This document shows positions 46,008-55,336 of a DNA stretch of 64,000 nt, piece after piece; position 1 is the stretch's first letter; each line of letters starts with the position of its first letter. Below the pieces are notes generated by a model that had not been told where the DNA came from, made no database searches, and was given only the letters and a program-made list of their open reading frames with translations. Source of the DNA: Streptomyces monashensis. Its GTDB lineage: Bacteria > Actinomycetota > Actinomycetes > Streptomycetales > Streptomycetaceae. The position numbers and the translations under genes are program-made. The stretch is from assembly GCF_001866665.1 (NCBI RefSeq), contig NZ_MLYO01000018.1, positions 124,001 to 188,000 on the forward strand. Direction: 5' to 3'.

Positions 46008-47120
46008 TTACGCCCTGTCCGGTGACCGCGGCGGACTCACCGTCGTGCGCGGGGGACGCCGCTGGGAGGAGGTGCGCACGATCAGCTCGGTCGGTATCAC
46101 CTGCTCGACCGGGTGGTCCGACTCGACGCCCTCGATGGCGTCGATCAGGAGCTGGATCACCGCGGTGCCGATGCGGCGGGGCTTCAGGGAGAGCGTGGTG
46201 ACGGGCGGCTCGGTGCTGGCGTACACCGTGGACTCGCTGCAGCACACCAGCAGCAGATCGTCAGGGACGCGCAGCCCGTAGCGCCGGGCGGCGGCGAGCA
46301 GGTCGGTGCCGTTGGGGTCGAACAGGCCGTAGACCGCGTCGGGCCGGTCGGGGCGGGCGAGGAGCCGGTCCGCGGCGACGGCGCCCGCGCACGGGTCGTG
46401 CGCGGGATAGGCCTCGTAGACCGGGGTCTGGCCGACCCGTTCGCACCAGCGCAGATAGGCGGTGGTCGACAGGTGCGTGTACGTGTCCGTCGAGGTGCCC
46501 GTGAGCAGGCCGATACGGCGGGCACCGGCGTCGGCGAGATGGTCGAGGATGCCGAGTACGGCGGCCTCGTGGTCGTTGTCGACCCAGGCGGTGACGGGCA
46601 GCGCGCCGGCCGGGCGGCCGTCGGAGACGACCGGGAGCCCCTGCCGGACCAGCTCGCTGACCACCGGGTCCTGGTCGGAGGGGTCGATGACGACCGTGCC
46701 GTCCAGGGCGACGTTGGACCACACGTCGTGGCGGGAGGTCGCGGGCAGGATGACGAGGGCGTAGCCGCGGGCGAGCGCCGCCGACGTGGCGGCCCGGGCC
46801 ATCTCCGCGAAGTAGGCGAACTCCGTGAAGGTGAAAGGTTCATCCCCGTACGTCGTCACGGTCAGGCCGATGAGACCCGACTTGCCGGTACGGAGGGTGC
46901 GGGCGGCGGCCGAAGGGCGGTATCCGAGACGGTCGGCGACCTCGCGGACATGGCGCCGGGTGGCATCCGGGAGCCGGCCCTTGCCGTTGAGGGCGTCGGA
47001 CACGGTCGTGATGGAGACTCCGGCGGCGGCGGCCACGTCTCTGATGCCCGCCCGGCCCGGCCGACTGCCTCGACGTGAGGTTTCCGCGCGGCTCACCTGG
47101 TGCTTCCCTGCTGCTGTCAT
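46008..47120 (-). CDS. LacI-family transcriptional regulator
   Basis: Encodes about 370 residues. The HTH (GIRDVAAAAGVSITTVSDALNG) and hinge (GYRPSAAARTLRTG) are standard, followed by the periplasmic-binding-like sugar domain. The ligand is unknown and no transport genes flank it. The ATG at 47120 has no ribosome site but lies 9 nt after TACTAT (47130-47135, minus strand), so the mRNA may be leaderless. Confidence 0.9.
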   Translation of the reverse strand: MTAAGKHQVSRAETSRRGSRPGRAGIRDVAAAAGVSITTVSDALNGKGRLPDATRRHVREVADRLGYRPSAAARTLRTGKSGLIGLTVTTYGDEPFTFTEFAYFAEMARAATSAALARGYALVILPATSRHDVWSNVALDGTVVIDPSDQDPVVSELVRQGLPVVSDGRPAGALPVTAWVDNDHEAAVLGILDHLADAGARRIGLLTGTSTDTYTHLSTTAYLRWCERVGQTPVYEAYPAHDPCAGAVAADRLLARPDRPDAVYGLFDPNGTDLLAAARRYGLRVPDDLLLVCCSESTVYASTEPPVTTLSLKPRRIGTAVIQLLIDAIEGVESDHPVEQVIPTELIVRTSSQRRPPRTTVSPPRSPDRA

Positions 47121-47551
47121 GGCGAGCCGATAGTAGGGCTCATGCGGTGGGGTAGTGCGGACGCATATGCACGCGTTGACAGGCACGTTTCTGCATGGTC
47201 ATACAGGGTCAACTGCCTTAGAAAGAAAGACAGTTGAACGATCCAGGGGTAGGACATGACGTGGCGACGCGTGTGGACCTGCCAAGTGCCTGATGTTTCG
47301 AAGAGGTCTCAACTCACCTGCACGGGGGATGCGCGCCACGGCGCGAGCCACCGGCGCATAGATATATGTACGGCGCGCCCCCGGAAACGTACGCCTTCGT
47401 GCGGGGATGCCCGCGATGCGGCCGAGGAGCGGCGAGGTTCTCCTGTTGCCGTCCCCGGAACCTGTACGCACGGGCGCCGAATCCTCATAAGGTGTGGAGT
47501 ATTGGAAGCCGGCGGCGTCGACGGTCCGCCGGGGTTGCGAGGAGGACTGCG
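47121..47551. other. Intergenic region LacI gene / aminotransferase gene
   Basis: This 431-bp region holds divergent promoters. TTGACA at 47176-47181 with TCATAC 17 bp on fits the plus strand. TCAACTG (47209-47215) and CAGTTGA (47231-47237) form an inverted repeat just downstream that could be an operator. A short frame from 47256 overlaps the next gene and lacks coding bias. Confidence 0.5.
47176..47237 (+). promoter_or_regulatory. Candidate promoter and operator upstream of the aminotransferase gene
   Basis: A consensus -35 (TTGACA) and weak -10 (TCATAC) precede a 7-bp inverted repeat, TCAACTG-N15-CAGTTGA. The transcript would have a long leader, about 340 nt, to the GTG at 47552. Confidence 0.4.
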
Positions 47552-48631
47552 GTGAGCGAGACGAGCCCGAAGTTGCGCGCCGAGCTGGAGGGCATCCCCA
47601 CCTACAAGCCGGGCAAGCCCGCCGCGGCCGAGGGGCCGGTCGCCTACAAGCTGTCCTCCAACGAGAACCCGTACCCGCCGCTGCCCGGCGTGATGGAGAG
47701 CGTGACGGCAGCCGCGGCCGACTTCAACCGCTACCCGGACATGGCCTGCACCGGGCTGATGAACGAGCTGTCGGAGCGCTTCGGTGTTCCGCTCTCCCAC
47801 CTGGCCACCGGCACCGGCTCCGTGGGCGTCGCCCAGCAGCTCGTCCAGGCCACCTGCGAGCCCGGCGACGAGGTGATCTACGCCTGGCGGTCCTTCGAGG
47901 CGTACCCGATCATCACGCAGGTCAGTGGCGCCCGGTCGGTGCAGGTGCCGCTCACGCCCGGCGATGTGCACGACCTGGACGCGATGGCGGAGGCGATCAC
48001 CGACCGGACACGGCTGATCTTCGTCTGCAACCCCAACAACCCGACCGGCACGGTGGTGCGGCGGGCCGAGCTGGAGCGGTTCCTCGACCGGGTGCCCGGC
48101 GACGTGCTGGTGGTGCTGGACGAGGCCTACCGGGAGTTCATCCGCGACCTCGAAGTGCCCGACGGCGTCGACATCTACCGGAACCGCCCCAACGTCTGCG
48201 TCCTGCGCACGTTCTCCAAGGCCTATGGGCTTGCCGGGCTGCGCGTCGGTTTCGCGATCGCCCATGAGCCGGTGGCGGCGGCGCTGCGCAAGACGGCGGT
48301 GCCGTTCGGCGTCAGCCAGATCGCGCAGGAGGCGGCCATCGCCTCGCTGCGGGCCGAGGACGAGTTGCTGGGCCGGGTGGGCTCGCTGGTGTGCGAGCGC
48401 ACGCGCGTGGTCGACGCGCTGCGCGGCCAGGGCTGGACGGTGCCGGAGACGCAGGCCAATTTCGTCTGGCTGCGGCTGGGGGAGCGTACGGTCGCGTTCG
48501 CGCAGGCTTGTGAGCAGCACGGAGTGGTGGTTCGGCCGTTCCCCGGCGAGGGTGTGCGGGTGACGGTCGGCGAGACCGAGGCGAACGACATCTTCTTGAA
48601 GGTGGCGGAGTCGTTCCGCAAGGAGCTGTAG
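47552..48631 (+). CDS. HisC-like aminotransferase (class I/II, phenylalanine or histidinol-phosphate)
   Basis: Encodes 359 residues. It shows [13 protein letters not shown] near residue 35, CNPNNPTGT near 155, DEAYREF near 190 and the PLP lysine in [11 protein letters not shown] near 225. Relatives outside the his operon often act as phenylalanine or tyrosine aminotransferases, so the substrate is uncertain. The GTG at 47552 has GAGGAGG upstream and fits the family start. Gene name left open because hisC and pat cannot be separated by eye. Confidence 0.88.
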   Translation: MSETSPKLRAELEGIPTYKPGKPAAAEGPVAYKLSSNENPYPPLPGVMESVTAAAADFNRYPDMACTGLMNELSERFGVPLSHLATGTGSVGVAQQLVQATCEPGDEVIYAWRSFEAYPIITQVSGARSVQVPLTPGDVHDLDAMAEAITDRTRLIFVCNPNNPTGTVVRRAELERFLDRVPGDVLVVLDEAYREFIRDLEVPDGVDIYRNRPNVCVLRTFSKAYGLAGLRVGFAIAHEPVAAALRKTAVPFGVSQIAQEAAIASLRAEDELLGRVGSLVCERTRVVDALRGQGWTVPETQANFVWLRLGERTVAFAQACEQHGVVVRPFPGEGVRVTVGETEANDIFLKVAESFRKEL

Positions 48632-48646
48632 CCCTCGGTACGAGGG

Positions 48647-49030
48647 TCAGTCCTGGTCGCCGGTCAGCTCCACGCGGACGGGGTCGCCGTCCCGTACGGT
48701 CGCCAGGGCCCGGGGGTCTCCGTCGAGGCGCCCCAGGATGTTGCACGGACTCGCGAGGCGGCACTCGTCGCCTCGCGAGATCGGCGTGGGGCCGTAGGGG
48801 AGGGCGAGCGCGTCGCCGTCCGTCCAGAAGGCCACGGTGCCCGCTTCCACGACCTGTCGGGCGTCCGTTTCACGTGAAACAGAGACACCTGTGTCGAAAT
48901 ACACCTCCTCGCCCCAGGTGTGGGCGCTGGAGGAGAACGGCAGTGCCTTGGCGAGGGCCTGCGTGGTCGGCGTGTCTGCGTCGAGGGTCGCGGTGATGTG
49001 CCCCGCGGGCCAGGAGATCCGTATCTGCAT
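48647..49030 (-). CDS. Cyclophilin-like fold protein (TM1367/DUF369 type)
   Basis: Encodes about 127 residues beginning MQIRISWPAGHITATL. The pattern PFSSSAHTWGEEVYFDTG and later AFWTDGDALALPYGPTPIS matches the small cyclophilin-like family (PF04126), whose activity is unknown. An exact parS site lies inside the gene at 48867-48880 and encodes part of VSRET. A 17-bp palindrome upstream (49040-49056) may be its operator. It diverges from cydA. Confidence 0.8.
   Translation of the reverse strand: MQIRISWPAGHITATLDADTPTTQALAKALPFSSSAHTWGEEVYFDTGVSVSRETDARQVVEAGTVAFWTDGDALALPYGPTPISRGDECRLASPCNILGRLDGDPRALATVRDGDPVRVELTGDQD
48867..48880. other. parS site (exact), inside a coding sequence
   Basis: Exact GTTTCACGTGAAAC. 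On the minus strand it spells Val-Ser-Arg-Glu-Thr codons of the cyclophilin-like gene. Confidence 0.93.
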
Positions 49031-49039
49031 GGCGTGCAA

Positions 49040-49056
49040 TTCAACAATATGTTGAA
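49040..49056. promoter_or_regulatory. 17-bp palindrome TTCAACA-ATA-TGTTGAA
   Basis: It is perfect and AT-rich and lies 9 bp before the ATG of the cyclophilin-like gene, in its expected promoter. A repressor site is likely, regulator unknown. Confidence 0.55.
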
Positions 49057-49125
49057 GTCGCTGCCAAGGTCTTGACTTCGTGGCAGTAGAGCCACCCCGC
49101 CTCCCCAGGCTGAAAATCAGTGCGT

Positions 49126-49158
49126 CATAATGGCTTGTGAATGTGAACGCGTTCACAA
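49126..49158 (+). promoter_or_regulatory. cydA promoter with Rex operator
   Basis: CATAAT at 49126-49131 is a plausible -10. TGTGAACGCGTTCACA (49142-49157) is a perfect 16-bp palindrome matching the Rex site TTGTGAANNNNNNTTCACAA. An extra half-site TTGTGAA lies at 49135-49141. Rex is known to repress cyd genes in Streptomyces when NADH is low. Confidence 0.9.
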
Positions 49159-49238
49159 GCGCGCCCCGATTGCTCCCATGATGTGTACGGCAAAAGGGGC
49201 AAACTGCCGCTACCACGGCGAAGTAAGGAGCTGACGAC

Positions 49239-50747
49239 GTGGAATTGGCTTTGGCGCCGGAGACACTGGCGCGATGGCAGTTCGGCATCACCACCGTCTA
49301 CCACTTCCTGTTCGTCCCGCTGACGATCTCCCTGGCCGCCCTCACGGCCGGGCTCCAGACGGCCTGGGTGCGCACGGAGAAGGAGAAGTACCTCAGGGCG
49401 ACCAAGTTCTGGGGCAAGCTCTTCCTGATCAACATCGCCATGGGCGTGGTCACCGGCATCGTGCAGGAGTTCCAGTTCGGCATGAACTGGTCCGACTACT
49501 CGCGCTTCGTCGGTGACATCTTCGGTGCGCCGCTCGCCTTCGAGGCGCTGATCGCGTTCTTCTTCGAGTCCACCTTCATCGGCCTGTGGATCTTCGGCTG
49601 GGACAAGCTCCCCAAGAAGATCCATCTGGCCTGCATATGGATGGTCTCGATCGGCACGATCCTGTCGGCGTACTTCATCCTCGCCGCCAACTCCTGGATG
49701 CAGCACCCGGTCGGCTACAAGATCGACAAGGCCAGGGGGCGCGCCGAGCTGACCGACTTCTGGGCCGTGCTGACCCAGAACACCGCCCTCAGCCAGGCTT
49801 TCCACACCCTGACGGCGGCCTTCCTGACCGGTGGCGCCTTCATGGTCGGCATCTCCGCCTACCACCTGGCCCGCAAGAAGCACATCCGCGAGATGAAGAC
49901 CACGCTGCGGCTGGGCCTGATCACCGTGGTCATCGCCGGCATGCTCACCGCGATCAGCGGCGACACCCTCGGCAAGGTCATGTACAAGCAGCAGCCGATG
50001 AAGATGGCGTCCGCCGAAGCGCTGTGGGACGGCCAGAAGCCGGCGCCCTTCTCGATCTTCGCCTACGGCAACGTGGAGAAGGGCCACAACACCGTGGCGA
50101 TAGAGATCCCGGGCCTGCTGTCGTTCCTGGCCGACGACAACTTCACCTCGTACGTCCCCGGCATCAACGACGTCAACAAGGCCGAGCAGCAGAAGTTCGG
50201 CCCGGGCGACTACCGGCCCAACATCCCGGTCGCCTTCTGGGGCTTCCGCTGGATGATCGGCTTCGGCATGGCCTCCTTCGCGATCGGCCTGGCCGGGCTG
50301 TGGCTGACCCGCAAGAAGTTCATGCTGCCCCGGCATCTGCGGGTCGGTGAGGACGAGGTGCCCCACCTGGTGCTGTTCAAGAACCAGGCGCTCGGCTCGA
50401 AGCTGTCCCCCTGGTACTGGCGCATCGCGACCTGGACCATGGCCTTCCCGCTGATCGCCAACTCCTGGGGCTGGATCTTCACCGAGACGGGCCGCCAGCC
50501 GTGGGTCGTCTACGGCGTCCTCCAGACGCGCGACGCGGTCTCCCCCGGGGTCTCCCAGGCCGAGGTCCTCACCTCAATGATCGTCTTTACGTCGCTGTAC
50601 GCGATCCTCGCCGTGGTCGAGGTCAAGCTGCTCGCGAAGTACATCAAGGCCGGTCCGCCCGAGCTGACCGAGGCCGACCTCAACCCGCCCACGAAGATCG
50701 GCGGCGACACCCGTGACGCCGACAAGCCGATGGCCTTCTCTTACTAG
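49239..50747 (+). CDS. cydA: Cytochrome bd ubiquinol/menaquinol oxidase subunit I
   Basis: Encodes 502 residues with nine predicted helices. LARWQFGITTVYHFLFVPL carries the N-terminal heme-ligand histidine near residue 21, and later helices include the short-Q-loop region typical of actinobacterial CydA. The enzyme oxidises menaquinol and reduces oxygen at the plasma membrane under low oxygen. The GTG at 49239 has AAGGAG upstream. It leads cydA-cydB-cydCD and lies about 80 bp downstream of the Rex operator. Confidence 0.96.
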   Translation: MELALAPETLARWQFGITTVYHFLFVPLTISLAALTAGLQTAWVRTEKEKYLRATKFWGKLFLINIAMGVVTGIVQEFQFGMNWSDYSRFVGDIFGAPLAFEALIAFFFESTFIGLWIFGWDKLPKKIHLACIWMVSIGTILSAYFILAANSWMQHPVGYKIDKARGRAELTDFWAVLTQNTALSQAFHTLTAAFLTGGAFMVGISAYHLARKKHIREMKTTLRLGLITVVIAGMLTAISGDTLGKVMYKQQPMKMASAEALWDGQKPAPFSIFAYGNVEKGHNTVAIEIPGLLSFLADDNFTSYVPGINDVNKAEQQKFGPGDYRPNIPVAFWGFRWMIGFGMASFAIGLAGLWLTRKKFMLPRHLRVGEDEVPHLVLFKNQALGSKLSPWYWRIATWTMAFPLIANSWGWIFTETGRQPWVVYGVLQTRDAVSPGVSQAEVLTSMIVFTSLYAILAVVEVKLLAKYIKAGPPELTEADLNPPTKIGGDTRDADKPMAFSY

Positions 50748-50762
50748 GCCGGGGGAACAGTC

Positions 50763-51767
50763 ATGCATCTTCACGACGTCTGGTTCGTCCTGATCGCCGT
50801 CCTGTGGACCGGCTACTTCTTCCTGGAGGGCTTCGACTTCGGGATCGGCATCCTCACCAAGCTGCTGGCCCGCGACCGGCCGGAGCGCCGGGTACTGATC
50901 AACACCATCGGGCCCGTCTGGGACGGCAACGAGGTGTGGTTGCTCACGGCCGGCGGCGCGACCTTCGCCGCCTTCCCGGACTGGTACGCCACCCTCTTCT
51001 CCGGCTTCTATCTGCCCCTGCTGGTCATCCTGGTCTGCCTGATCGTCCGGGGTGTCGCCTTCGAGTACCGCGCGAAGCGGCCCGAGGAGAACTGGCAGCG
51101 CAACTGGGAGCACGCGATCTTCTGGACCTCGCTGATCCCGGCGTTCCTGTGGGGCGTGGCCTTCGGGAACATCGTGCGGGGCGTGAAGATCGACCAGCAC
51201 TTCGAGTACGTCGGCAGCGTCTGGGACCTGCTCAACCCCTATGCCCTGCTCGGTGGTCTGGTCACGCTCACGCTCTTCACCTTCCACGGCGCGGTGTTCA
51301 CTGCGCTCAAGACCGTGGGGCACATCCGGGTGCGGGCGCGGAAGCTGGCCCTGCGGGTCGGTCTCGTCGCGGCCGTCGTGGCGCTCGCCTTCCTGCTGTG
51401 GACGCAGGCCCACAGCGGTAACGGCAGGAGTCTGGTGGCCCTGATCGCGGCGGTCGCCGCGTTGGTCGCCGCTCTGGCGGCCAACCAGGCCGGGCGCGAG
51501 GGATGGTCGTTCGCCCTGTCCGGTCTCACCATCGTGGCCGCCGTGGCGATGCTCTTCCTGTCGCTCTTCCCGAACGTCATGCCGTCCACCCTGAACGCGG
51601 ACTGGAGCCTGACGGTCACCAACGCCTCGTCGACCCCGTACACCTTGAAGATCATGACCTGGTGTGCGGCGATCGCCACCCCGCTCGTCATGCTCTACCA
51701 GGGCTGGACGTACTGGGTGTTCCGCAAGCGGATCGGCACGCAGCACATCGCCGATATCGCGCACTGA
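50763..51767 (+). CDS. cydB: Cytochrome bd oxidase subunit II
   Basis: Encodes 334 residues. The start MHLHDVWFVLIAVLWTGYFFLEGFDFG is characteristic and it has eight predicted helices. It pairs with CydA as structural partner. It starts 15 bp after cydA. Its 3' end is followed by a parS palindrome that separates it from cydCD. Confidence 0.95.
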   Translation: MHLHDVWFVLIAVLWTGYFFLEGFDFGIGILTKLLARDRPERRVLINTIGPVWDGNEVWLLTAGGATFAAFPDWYATLFSGFYLPLLVILVCLIVRGVAFEYRAKRPEENWQRNWEHAIFWTSLIPAFLWGVAFGNIVRGVKIDQHFEYVGSVWDLLNPYALLGGLVTLTLFTFHGAVFTALKTVGHIRVRARKLALRVGLVAAVVALAFLLWTQAHSGNGRSLVALIAAVAALVAALAANQAGREGWSFALSGLTIVAAVAMLFLSLFPNVMPSTLNADWSLTVTNASSTPYTLKIMTWCAAIATPLVMLYQGWTYWVFRKRIGTQHIADIAH

Positions 51768-51776
51768 GTCCGCCAA

Positions 51777-51802
51777 GGGTGTGTTTCACGTGAAACACAC
51801 CC
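51777..51802. terminator. 26-bp perfect palindrome centred on parS, 3' of cydB
   Basis: Arms 51777-51789 and 51790-51802 are exact reverse complements. It lies 9 bp after the cydB stop and may attenuate read-through into cydCD; this role is inferred. Confidence 0.55.
51783..51796. other. parS site (exact), ParB binding
   Basis: Exact GTTTCACGTGAAAC in the 59-bp gap between cydB and cydCD. Confidence 0.93.
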
Positions 51803-51819
51803 GCTGGACCGAAGGGCAC

Positions 51820-51833
51820 GTTTCACGTGAAAC
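51820..51833. other. parS site (exact) containing the cydCD start codon
   Basis: Exact GTTTCACGTGAAAC, 37 bp from the previous copy. Its second half GTGAAAC supplies the GTG start (51827) and second codon of cydCD. Confidence 0.92.
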
Positions 51834-54800
51834 CAATCGATCCGCGTCTGTTGCGCTACGCACACGCCACACGGCTCTTCCTTGTGGCGGTCGTCGGCCT
51901 GGGAGCCGTCGGCGCGGGGCTGGTCATCGCCCAGGCGACGCTCATCGCCGAGGTCGTCGTCGGCGCCTTCCAGCACGAGCGGTCCGTCGCCGAACTGCGC
52001 ACTCCCCTGCTGTTGTTGGTGGCCGTGGCGGCGGGTCGTTCGGTCGTCGCCTGGCTGACCGAACTCGCCGCCCATCGGGCGAGCGCGGCGGTGAAGTCCG
52101 AACTGCGCGGTCGCCTTCTGGACCGGGCGGCGGCGCTCGGTCCTGGATGGCTGAGCGGTCAGCGGACCGGCTCGTTGGTCACCCTGGCCACGCGGGGCGT
52201 GGACGCCCTGGACGACTACTTCTCGCGGTATCTGCCGCAGTTGGGGCTCGCGGTGGTGGTGCCGGTGGCGGTGCTGGCGCGGATCGTCACCGAGGACTGG
52301 GTCTCGGCGGCGATCATCGTCGGTACCCTGCCGCTCATCCCGCTCTTCATGGTCCTGATCGGCTGGGCCACGCAGTCCCGGACGGACCGTCAGTGGCGGC
52401 TGCTGTCTCGGCTGTCCGGCCATTTCCTGGACGTGGTCGCGGGTCTGCCCACCCTGAAGGTGTTCGGCCGGGCCAAGGCACAGGCCGAGTCCATCCGGCG
52501 GATCACCGGCGAGTACCGGCAGGCGACCATGCAGACCCTGCGGATCGCCTTCCTCTCCTCCTTCGCGCTGGAACTGCTCGCCACGCTGTCGGTGGCCCTG
52601 GTGGCGGTGACGGTCGGCATGCGGCTCGTCCACGGCGACATGGACCTGTACATCGGTCTCGTGATCCTGGTGCTGGCGCCCGAGGCCTACCTCCCGCTGC
52701 GCCAGGTCGGGGCACAGTTCCACGCGGCGGCCGAGGGGCTGGCCGCCGCGGAGGAGATCTTCGCGGTGCTGGAGACGCCGGTCCCGGCGTCCGGCACGGG
52801 TGCGGTGCCCGAGGGTGCGATGGTCTTCGACGGGGTCACCGTGCGCTACCCCGGCCGTTCGGCGGACGCGGTGACCGACGTGTCGTTCACCGTCGAGCCC
52901 GGCGAGACCGTGGCGCTGGTCGGGCCGAGCGGTGTGGGCAAGACGACGCTGTTGAACGTGCTGCTGGGCTTCGTGGAGCCCGCCGAGGGCCGGGTGCGGA
53001 TCGGTGGCGCGGAGCTGGCCGGCCTGGACCTGGAGGAGTGGCGCTCGCGGATCGCCTGGGTGCCGCAGCGGCCGCACCTGTACGCGGGGACCATCGCGGA
53101 GAACGTACGGCTGGCCCGGCCCGACGCGGACGACGGTGCCGTACGGCGGGCCCTGCGGGACGCGGGCGCGCTGGAGTTCGTGGACGCGCTGCCCGAAGGG
53201 GCACAGACCGTGCTCGGCGAGGACGGGGCCGGGCTGTCGGCAGGGCAGCGGCAGCGGCTGGCGCTGGCTCGGGCGTTTCTCGCCGACCGGCCTGTGCTGT
53301 TGCTGGATGAGCCGACGGCCGCGCTGGACGGGGAGACCGAGGCGGAGGTCGTGGCGGCGGTACGGCGGCTGGCGGTGGGCCGGACCGTGCTGCTTGTGGT
53401 GCATCGGCCTGCGCTGCTGGATGTGGCCGACAGGGTCGTGCGGCTGACCGGCCGCGGCCCTGCCGGGGAGTTCCGTCCCCTGGACCCCCGCCCTTGCCTG
53501 CCCACCATCCGCAACTCTCGGCTGGAGAGTGACCCGGCAGAGGCGACAGACGCGGTAGATCTGCCGGTGCAGACCCCTGCCCGGCCCCGCAGCCCGCTTG
53601 CCCGGGTTCGCGGGCTTGCCCGGCCCCTGCGCGGGCGGCTCGTGCTCGCGCTGGTGCTCGGGGCGCTGGCGCTCGGCAGTGCCGTCGGGCTGATGGCGAC
53701 GTCCGGGTGGCTCATTTCGCGGGCCTCGCAGCAGCCGCCCGTGCTCTATCTGATGGTGGCCGTGACGGCGACGCGGGCCTTCGGGATCGGGCGGGCCGTG
53801 TTCCGGTACGCCGAGCGGCTGGTGTCGCACGACGCCGTGCTGCGGATGCTGGCCGACACCCGGGTCGCGGTCCACCGACGTCTGGAGCGGCTCGCGCCTG
53901 CCGGACTGCGCAGCCCCCGGCGCGGTGATCTGCTCACACGGCTGGTCGTGGACGTGGACGCGTTCCAGGACTACTGGCTGCGCTGGCTGTTGCCCGCCTC
54001 GGTCGCCGTCCTCGTCTCGGTCGGCTCCGTCGGCTTCACGGCGTGGCTGCTGCCCGAGGCCGGAGCCGCCCTCGCGGTCGGTCTGGCGGCGGCCGGTGTC
54101 GGTGTTCCCTTCGTCACCGCCTCCGTGGCCCGGCGTGCCGAGACGCGGCTGGCGCCCGCGCGGGGTGTGCTCGCCACGCGCGTCACCGATCTGCTCACCG
54201 GCACCGCCGAACTGACCGTCGCCGGTGCGCTGCCCGCCCGTAAGGACGCGGCCCGGCGCGCCGACGGCAGCCTCACCCGGATCGCTTCGCGCGCCGCCGT
54301 GGCCACCGCGCTCGGCGACGGCCTCACCGCGTTGATCTGCGGCCTGACCGTCGCCGCCACCGCGTTGTTCGGCGCGCAGGCGGTGGCGGCGGGCCGGCTC
54401 GGCGGCGTGGCGATGGCCGTGCTCGTCCTCACCCCGCTGGCCGCCTTCGAGGCGGTCCTGGGGCTGCCGCTCGCCGTGCGCCACCGGCAGCGGGTGCGGC
54501 GCAGCGCGGAGCGGGTGTACGAGGTGCTGGACGCCACGGAGCCCGTGCGCGAGCCGGAGCGGCCGCGTCAGGCGCCGGCCTCGCCGTTCCCGCTGGCGGT
54601 CAAGGGGCTCGCCGCGCGGTACGAGGGGCAGCGGCGGGAGGCGCTGGCCGGGTTCGACCTCACGCTGGAGCAGGGCAGGCGGATCGCCGTGGTCGGGGCT
54701 TCCGGTTCCGGCAAGACGACCCTCGCGCAGGTGCTGCTGCGGTTCCTCGACCCGGAGGAGGGCGCATACACGCTCGGCGGTGTGGACGCGTACGCGCTGG

Positions 54801-55336
54801 CCGGTGACGACGTACGGCGGCTCGTCGGGCTGTGTGCGCAGGACGCGCATCTCTTCGACAGTTCGGTGCGCGAGAACCTCTTGCTGGCCAGGAAGGACGC
54901 CACCGAGGACGAGCTTCGCCGGGCACTGGCCCGGGCCCGGTTGCTGGACTGGGCGGACTCGCTGCCGGACGGACTGGACACGCTGGTCGGCGAGCACGGG
55001 GCGCGGCTGTCCGGCGGTCAGCGCCAGCGGCTCGCGCTGGCCCGTGCCCTGTTGGCCGACTTCCCCGTCCTGATCCTCGACGAGCCCGCCGAGCATCTGG
55101 ACCTGCCGACGGCCGACGCGCTCACCGCCGATCTGCTGGCCGCCACCGAGGGCCGTACGACGCTGCTGATCACGCACCGGCTGGCGGGGCTGGACGCGGT
55201 GGACGAGGTGATCGTCCTCGACGCGGGCCGGGTGGTGCAGCGGGGCGGGTACGCGGAGCTCGTCGCGGTGGACGGGCCGCTGCGGGCGACGGCGCTGCGG
55301 GAGGAGGCGGCGGAGACGCTGGTGGCGGCGCGGTGA
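51827..55336 (+). CDS. cydCD: Fused heterodimeric ABC exporter CydCD (cytochrome bd assembly)
   Basis: Encodes 1,169 residues, two complete ABC exporters in one chain, as is usual in Streptomyces (CydD-like then CydC-like). Each half has six helices and an ATPase. Half one has Walker A GPSGVGKTT near residue 368 and LSAGQRQRLALAR. Half two has Walker A GASGSGKTT near 958 and LSGGQRQRLALAR. The pump exports cysteine/glutathione-type thiols needed to assemble cytochrome bd. The GTG at 51827 lies inside a parS site with only a GAAGGG about 11 nt upstream as ribosome site. Confidence 0.95.
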   Translation: MKPIDPRLLRYAHATRLFLVAVVGLGAVGAGLVIAQATLIAEVVVGAFQHERSVAELRTPLLLLVAVAAGRSVVAWLTELAAHRASAAVKSELRGRLLDRAAALGPGWLSGQRTGSLVTLATRGVDALDDYFSRYLPQLGLAVVVPVAVLARIVTEDWVSAAIIVGTLPLIPLFMVLIGWATQSRTDRQWRLLSRLSGHFLDVVAGLPTLKVFGRAKAQAESIRRITGEYRQATMQTLRIAFLSSFALELLATLSVALVAVTVGMRLVHGDMDLYIGLVILVLAPEAYLPLRQVGAQFHAAAEGLAAAEEIFAVLETPVPASGTGAVPEGAMVFDGVTVRYPGRSADAVTDVSFTVEPGETVALVGPSGVGKTTLLNVLLGFVEPAEGRVRIGGAELAGLDLEEWRSRIAWVPQRPHLYAGTIAENVRLARPDADDGAVRRALRDAGALEFVDALPEGAQTVLGEDGAGLSAGQRQRLALARAFLADRPVLLLDEPTAALDGETEAEVVAAVRRLAVGRTVLLVVHRPALLDVADRVVRLTGRGPAGEFRPLDPRPCLPTIRNSRLESDPAEATDAVDLPVQTPARPRSPLARVRGLARPLRGRLVLALVLGALALGSAVGLMATSGWLISRASQQPPVLYLMVAVTATRAFGIGRAVFRYAERLVSHDAVLRMLADTRVAVHRRLERLAPAGLRSPRRGDLLTRLVVDVDAFQDYWLRWLLPASVAVLVSVGSVGFTAWLLPEAGAALAVGLAAAGVGVPFVTASVARRAETRLAPARGVLATRVTDLLTGTAELTVAGALPARKDAARRADGSLTRIASRAAVATALGDGLTALICGLTVAATALFGAQAVAAGRLGGVAMAVLVLTPLAAFEAVLGLPLAVRHRQRVRRSAERVYEVLDATEPVREPERPRQAPASPFPLAVKGLAARYEGQRREALAGFDLTLEQGRRIAVVGASGSGKTTLAQVLLRFLDPEEGAYTLGGVDAYALAGDDVRRLVGLCAQDAHLFDSSVRENLLLARKDATEDELRRALARARLLDWADSLPDGLDTLVGEHGARLSGGQRQRLALARALLADFPVLILDEPAEHLDLPTADALTADLLAATEGRTTLLITHRLAGLDAVDEVIVLDAGRVVQRGGYAELVAVDGPLRATALREEAAETLVAAR

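Noticed and set aside
47256..47555. Small open frame before the aminotransferase gene
   Set aside because: It overlaps the next gene, has mixed codon bias and no recognisable product, although an AGGGG precedes its ATG.
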